Of a stretch of 8,308 nt of DNA, positions 6,552-8,308 are shown in pieces (within the stretch, counting starts at the first letter, position 1; every line of letters begins with the position of its first letter). The notes beneath the pieces were generated by a model that was given only the letters and a program-made list of their open reading frames with translations, had not been told where the DNA came from and did no database searches. A program made the translations under genes and the position numbers. The stretch comes from Pseudomonadota bacterium (lineage in GTDB: Bacteria > Pseudomonadota > Alphaproteobacteria > Caulobacterales > Caulobacteraceae): assembly GCA_023409795.1 (NCBI GenBank), contig JAEYQX010000251.1:1-8308 (forward strand), given 5' to 3'.

Positions 6552-7015
6552 GGCCCGGCATAGTCGGGGCGCACCGTCCTGCGCCGGTCCGGGCCGAAAT
6601 AGTCGTCGGTGCGGATAAAGGGCCGCGGCTTCAGGATGATCGACTGGATGCGCGCCAGCAGGGTCTGGGCCGTGACCGGCTTGGCCACGAACTCGGTCAC
6701 CCCGGCATCGCGCGCCTCGACCACGCGGCGGCGGTCGGAATGGCCGGTCATCATGATGATGGGCAGGTAGGGATTGGGGCTGTCCGGCGCGGTGCGGATC
6801 ATCCGCGTGAAGCTGACCCCGTCCAGCGGCAGCATGCGGAAGTCGACAATGGCGATGTCCGCCGGGGCCTGCCTCAGGGCCTCCAGCGCCGAGGCCCCGT
6901 CATCGACCTCGCGCAGCCGGGTCACGCCGATCGACTTGAGCATGGCCATGACAATGGCCCGCATGTTCGGGTTGTCGTCAGCCAGAAGGATCTCGATAGA
7001 TTTTAACGCGGACAT
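6521..7015 (-). CDS. single-domain response regulator (CheY-like receiver)
   Basis: The protein is 164 aa. A complete receiver domain covers about residues 6-125, with acidic pocket D13/D14, phospho-acceptor D58, T90 (MMTGH) and K112 (AKP), so phosphorylation should be possible. There is no DNA-binding or enzymatic output domain. The tail (about 129-164) is Arg-rich and repeats a motif: YFGPDRRR (139-146) and YAGPYRRS (152-159), after RPFIRTDD. Tails of this type occur on stand-alone receivers of alphaproteobacteria, and their role is not known to me. No partner kinase is in the window. It is the last gene of the minus-strand cluster, 9 nt after DUF2093, and has no clear Shine-Dalgarno, which fits translation coupled to the upstream gene. 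Its 3' end overlaps the convergent acyltransferase gene by 31 nt. Confidence 0.93.
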   Translation of the reverse strand: MSALKSIEILLADDNPNMRAIVMAMLKSIGVTRLREVDDGASALEALRQAPADIAIVDFRMLPLDGVSFTRMIRTAPDSPNPYLPIIMMTGHSDRRRVVEARDAGVTEFVAKPVTAQTLLARIQSIILKPRPFIRTDDYFGPDRRRTVRPDYAGPYRRSTDPRD

Positions 7016-7024
7016 GAAGCGGGT

Positions 7025-7237
7025 TCAGCCAGCCCGTTCAGCGGTCATGTATTCCAGCGGGCCAGCATAGGCTTCCTGGCGCAGGACGGACCAGTAGCGC
7101 AGGGCGGTCAGGGGAATCCGGGCCCCGCTGATGGCGCAGGTGACATAGGCTCCAGCGCCCAGCACCGCGAACTCGCCGTCGCCATAATGCAGCGTCGCGA
7201 GCACAGGAGCCGGCTGAGGGGGCGAATCCGTCGTCAT
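7025..7237 (-). CDS. DUF2093 family small protein
   Basis: The protein is 70 aa with no signal peptide or membrane segment. The pattern LHYGDGEFAVLGAGAYVTCA (15-35), SGARIPLTALRYWSVLRQEAYA (37-58) matches my memory of DUF2093, a small family of unknown function in alphaproteobacteria that is often encoded beside xseA, as here. It has a single Cys (C34), so it cannot make a Cys-based metal site alone. It lies 68 nt after xseA and 9 nt before the response regulator, all on the minus strand, so one transcript is likely. The function is unknown; the xseA linkage hints at nucleic-acid metabolism but does not show it. Confidence 0.82.
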   Translation of the reverse strand: MTTDSPPQPAPVLATLHYGDGEFAVLGAGAYVTCAISGARIPLTALRYWSVLRQEAYAGPLEYMTAERAG

Positions 7238-7261
7238 GGGCTCAGGATAGGCACGGCTTTG

Positions 7262-7278
7262 CCCTCTAGACGAGAGGG
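7262..7278. other. small stem-loop between xseA and DUF2093
   Basis: CCCTCT (7262-7267) pairs with AGAGGG (7273-7278) around the 5-nt loop AGACG. No T-tract follows on the minus strand (the sequence continues CAAAGCC), so it is not a classical terminator. It may be a processing or attenuation site that lowers expression downstream of xseA, or it may be chance. Confidence 0.4.
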
Positions 7279-7305
7279 ATTAGTGCATCGCGACAAAGCG
7301 CCGGA

Positions 7306-8308
7306 TCAAAACAGGTCACCCTGATCGGCTGGCTGGGGCCGGGACCGGGCCGGGCGGCTGGGGGCCGCAGGGCTGGCCAAGGTGTCCTTGCCCTCGATCA
7401 CGGCTCCGCGCGCGCCATCGCCAAAGACGATTCGCACCGACTGGCCCGGCGACAGGCCAGCCGCCGAGGCGATCATGCTGCCCTCCTGGTCCTCGATCCG
7501 GGCAAAGCCGGGCTTGGGTCGTTTGGGGTCGAGCGTCGCCAGGGCCCGCGTCAGGGCCGACAGGCGCTGGGCATCGCGGTCCAGCTGTCGCTGCAGGGCC
7601 GGGGCAAAGCGGGTGGACAGGGCCGCCAGGCGGTCGCCCCGGCGCTCGATCGCCCGGTCCAGCAGTTGCCGGGCCAGGCGGCCAGAGGCCACGGCCAGAT
7701 GCCGCTCGTGGACGGCGACATTGCGTTGCAGGGCCGAGCCCAGGCGGCTGGCGGCGTGGTCCAACCTCTGCTGGGGCAGGGCCAGCAGGTCCTCGGGCCG
7801 GGCAGGCAGGCCACGGGCGGCGGCGCGCAGGCGCGTGCGGCGGTCTTCCAGCAGGCGGGCCCCGGCGCGGGTCAGGCGGCCGTCCAGGTCGCTGAGGCCA
7901 TACTTGAGGTCGGCCAGCACCGGGGTGGCAATCTCGGCGGCCCCGGTCGGCGTCGGGGCGCGACGGTCCGAGACGAAGTCGATCAGGGTCGTGTCCGTCT
8001 CGTGCCCCACGGCCGAGATGATCGGGATGCGGGCCTCGGCCACCGTGCGGGCCAGGCCCTCGTCATTGAAGCACCACAGGTCCTCGACCGAGCCCCCGCC
8101 GCGCGCGACGATCAGCAGGTCCGGCCTTGGCACGGCGCTGTCGGCGGTCAGGGCATCAAATCCCCGGATGGCGTGGGATACCTGGGCGCAGGCGGCGTCG
8201 CCCTGGACCACCACGGGCCAGACAATGACGCGGCAGGGCCAGCGCTCGGCGATGCGGTGCAGGATGTCGCGGATCACCGCCCCGGTCGGGCTGGTGATGA
8301 CGCCGATG
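7306..8308 (-). CDS. xseA: exodeoxyribonuclease VII large subunit, 5' end outside window
   Basis: XseA with XseB forms exonuclease VII, which degrades single-stranded DNA from both ends in the cytoplasm and acts in repair. The visible part is 333 residues; the frame stays open to the right edge, starting with IGVITSPTGAVIRDILHRI, a hallmark of the catalytic domain, so no start codon should be called inside the window. The N-terminal OB-fold part is missing from view. Visible residue numbers: RGGGSVEDLW (69-78), VGHETDTTL (100-108), SDRRAPTPTGAAE (113-125), a long Arg/Leu-rich helical coiled-coil region (about 130-255), a C-terminal beta segment (about 262-305), and a Pro/Arg-rich tail ending in QGDLF (329-333). 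That ending fits the sliding-clamp-binding consensus QxxLF. It is the first visible gene of a minus-strand cluster with DUF2093 and a response regulator. Confidence 0.96.
   Translation of the reverse strand, partial: IGVITSPTGAVIRDILHRIAERWPCRVIVWPVVVQGDAACAQVSHAIRGFDALTADSAVPRPDLLIVARGGGSVEDLWCFNDEGLARTVAEARIPIISAVGHETDTTLIDFVSDRRAPTPTGAAEIATPVLADLKYGLSDLDGRLTRAGARLLEDRRTRLRAAARGLPARPEDLLALPQQRLDHAASRLGSALQRNVAVHERHLAVASGRLARQLLDRAIERRGDRLAALSTRFAPALQRQLDRDAQRLSALTRALATLDPKRPKPGFARIEDQEGSMIASAAGLSPGQSVRIVFGDGARGAVIEGKDTLASPAAPSRPARSRPQPADQGDLF

Noticed and set aside
8275..8277. GTG as the start codon of xseA
   Set aside because: The conserved IGVITSPTGA segment is encoded upstream of it in the same frame, so the gene continues past the right edge.

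Overview
The window comes from a high-GC alphaproteobacterium, most likely of the order Caulobacterales (Brevundimonas or Caulobacter-like). Three things suggest this. A TipF-like degenerate EAL protein is encoded with the membrane/coiled-coil/EAL layout known from Caulobacter. xseA is followed by a DUF2093 gene, an arrangement typical of alphaproteobacteria. The intergenic spaces carry REP-type hairpins of the 'CTGGATCC(C/T)CGGC' kind. The genus is inferred, not proven.

Layout, left to right. Positions 1-309 are non-coding as far as I can tell, with one REP-like hairpin and a weak promoter candidate. ileS (310-3276, +) encodes a complete isoleucyl-tRNA synthetase and ends in a strong intrinsic terminator. 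A paired inverted REP element (REPIN) follows at 3327-3455. A convergent gene (3486-4745, -) encodes the TipF-like protein. A 110-nt divergent spacer separates it from a two-gene + strand operon: an SDR oxidoreductase (4856-5626) and an overlapping LpxL/HtrB-type acyltransferase (5616-6551). The right end is a minus-strand cluster transcribed from the right edge inward: xseA (7306-8308, 5' part outside the window), a DUF2093 protein (7025-7237) and a single-domain CheY-like response regulator (6521-7015). The regulator's 3' end overlaps the acyltransferase 3' end tail to tail by 31 nt.

These are mostly housekeeping genes: translation, envelope lipid synthesis, DNA repair, and c-di-GMP/phospho-relay signalling. 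They do not form one dedicated system, and I see no phage, transposase, CRISPR or defence locus. The most unusual signals are: (i) an in-frame 42-nt repeat/palindrome insertion inside the catalytic part of ileS, with AT-richer codons than its surroundings; (ii) loss of the C-terminal zinc ligands of IleS with their spacing preserved; (iii) an EAL domain lacking key metal ligands; (iv) a clamp-binding-like QGDLF C-terminus on XseA; and (v) the REP/REPIN elements.
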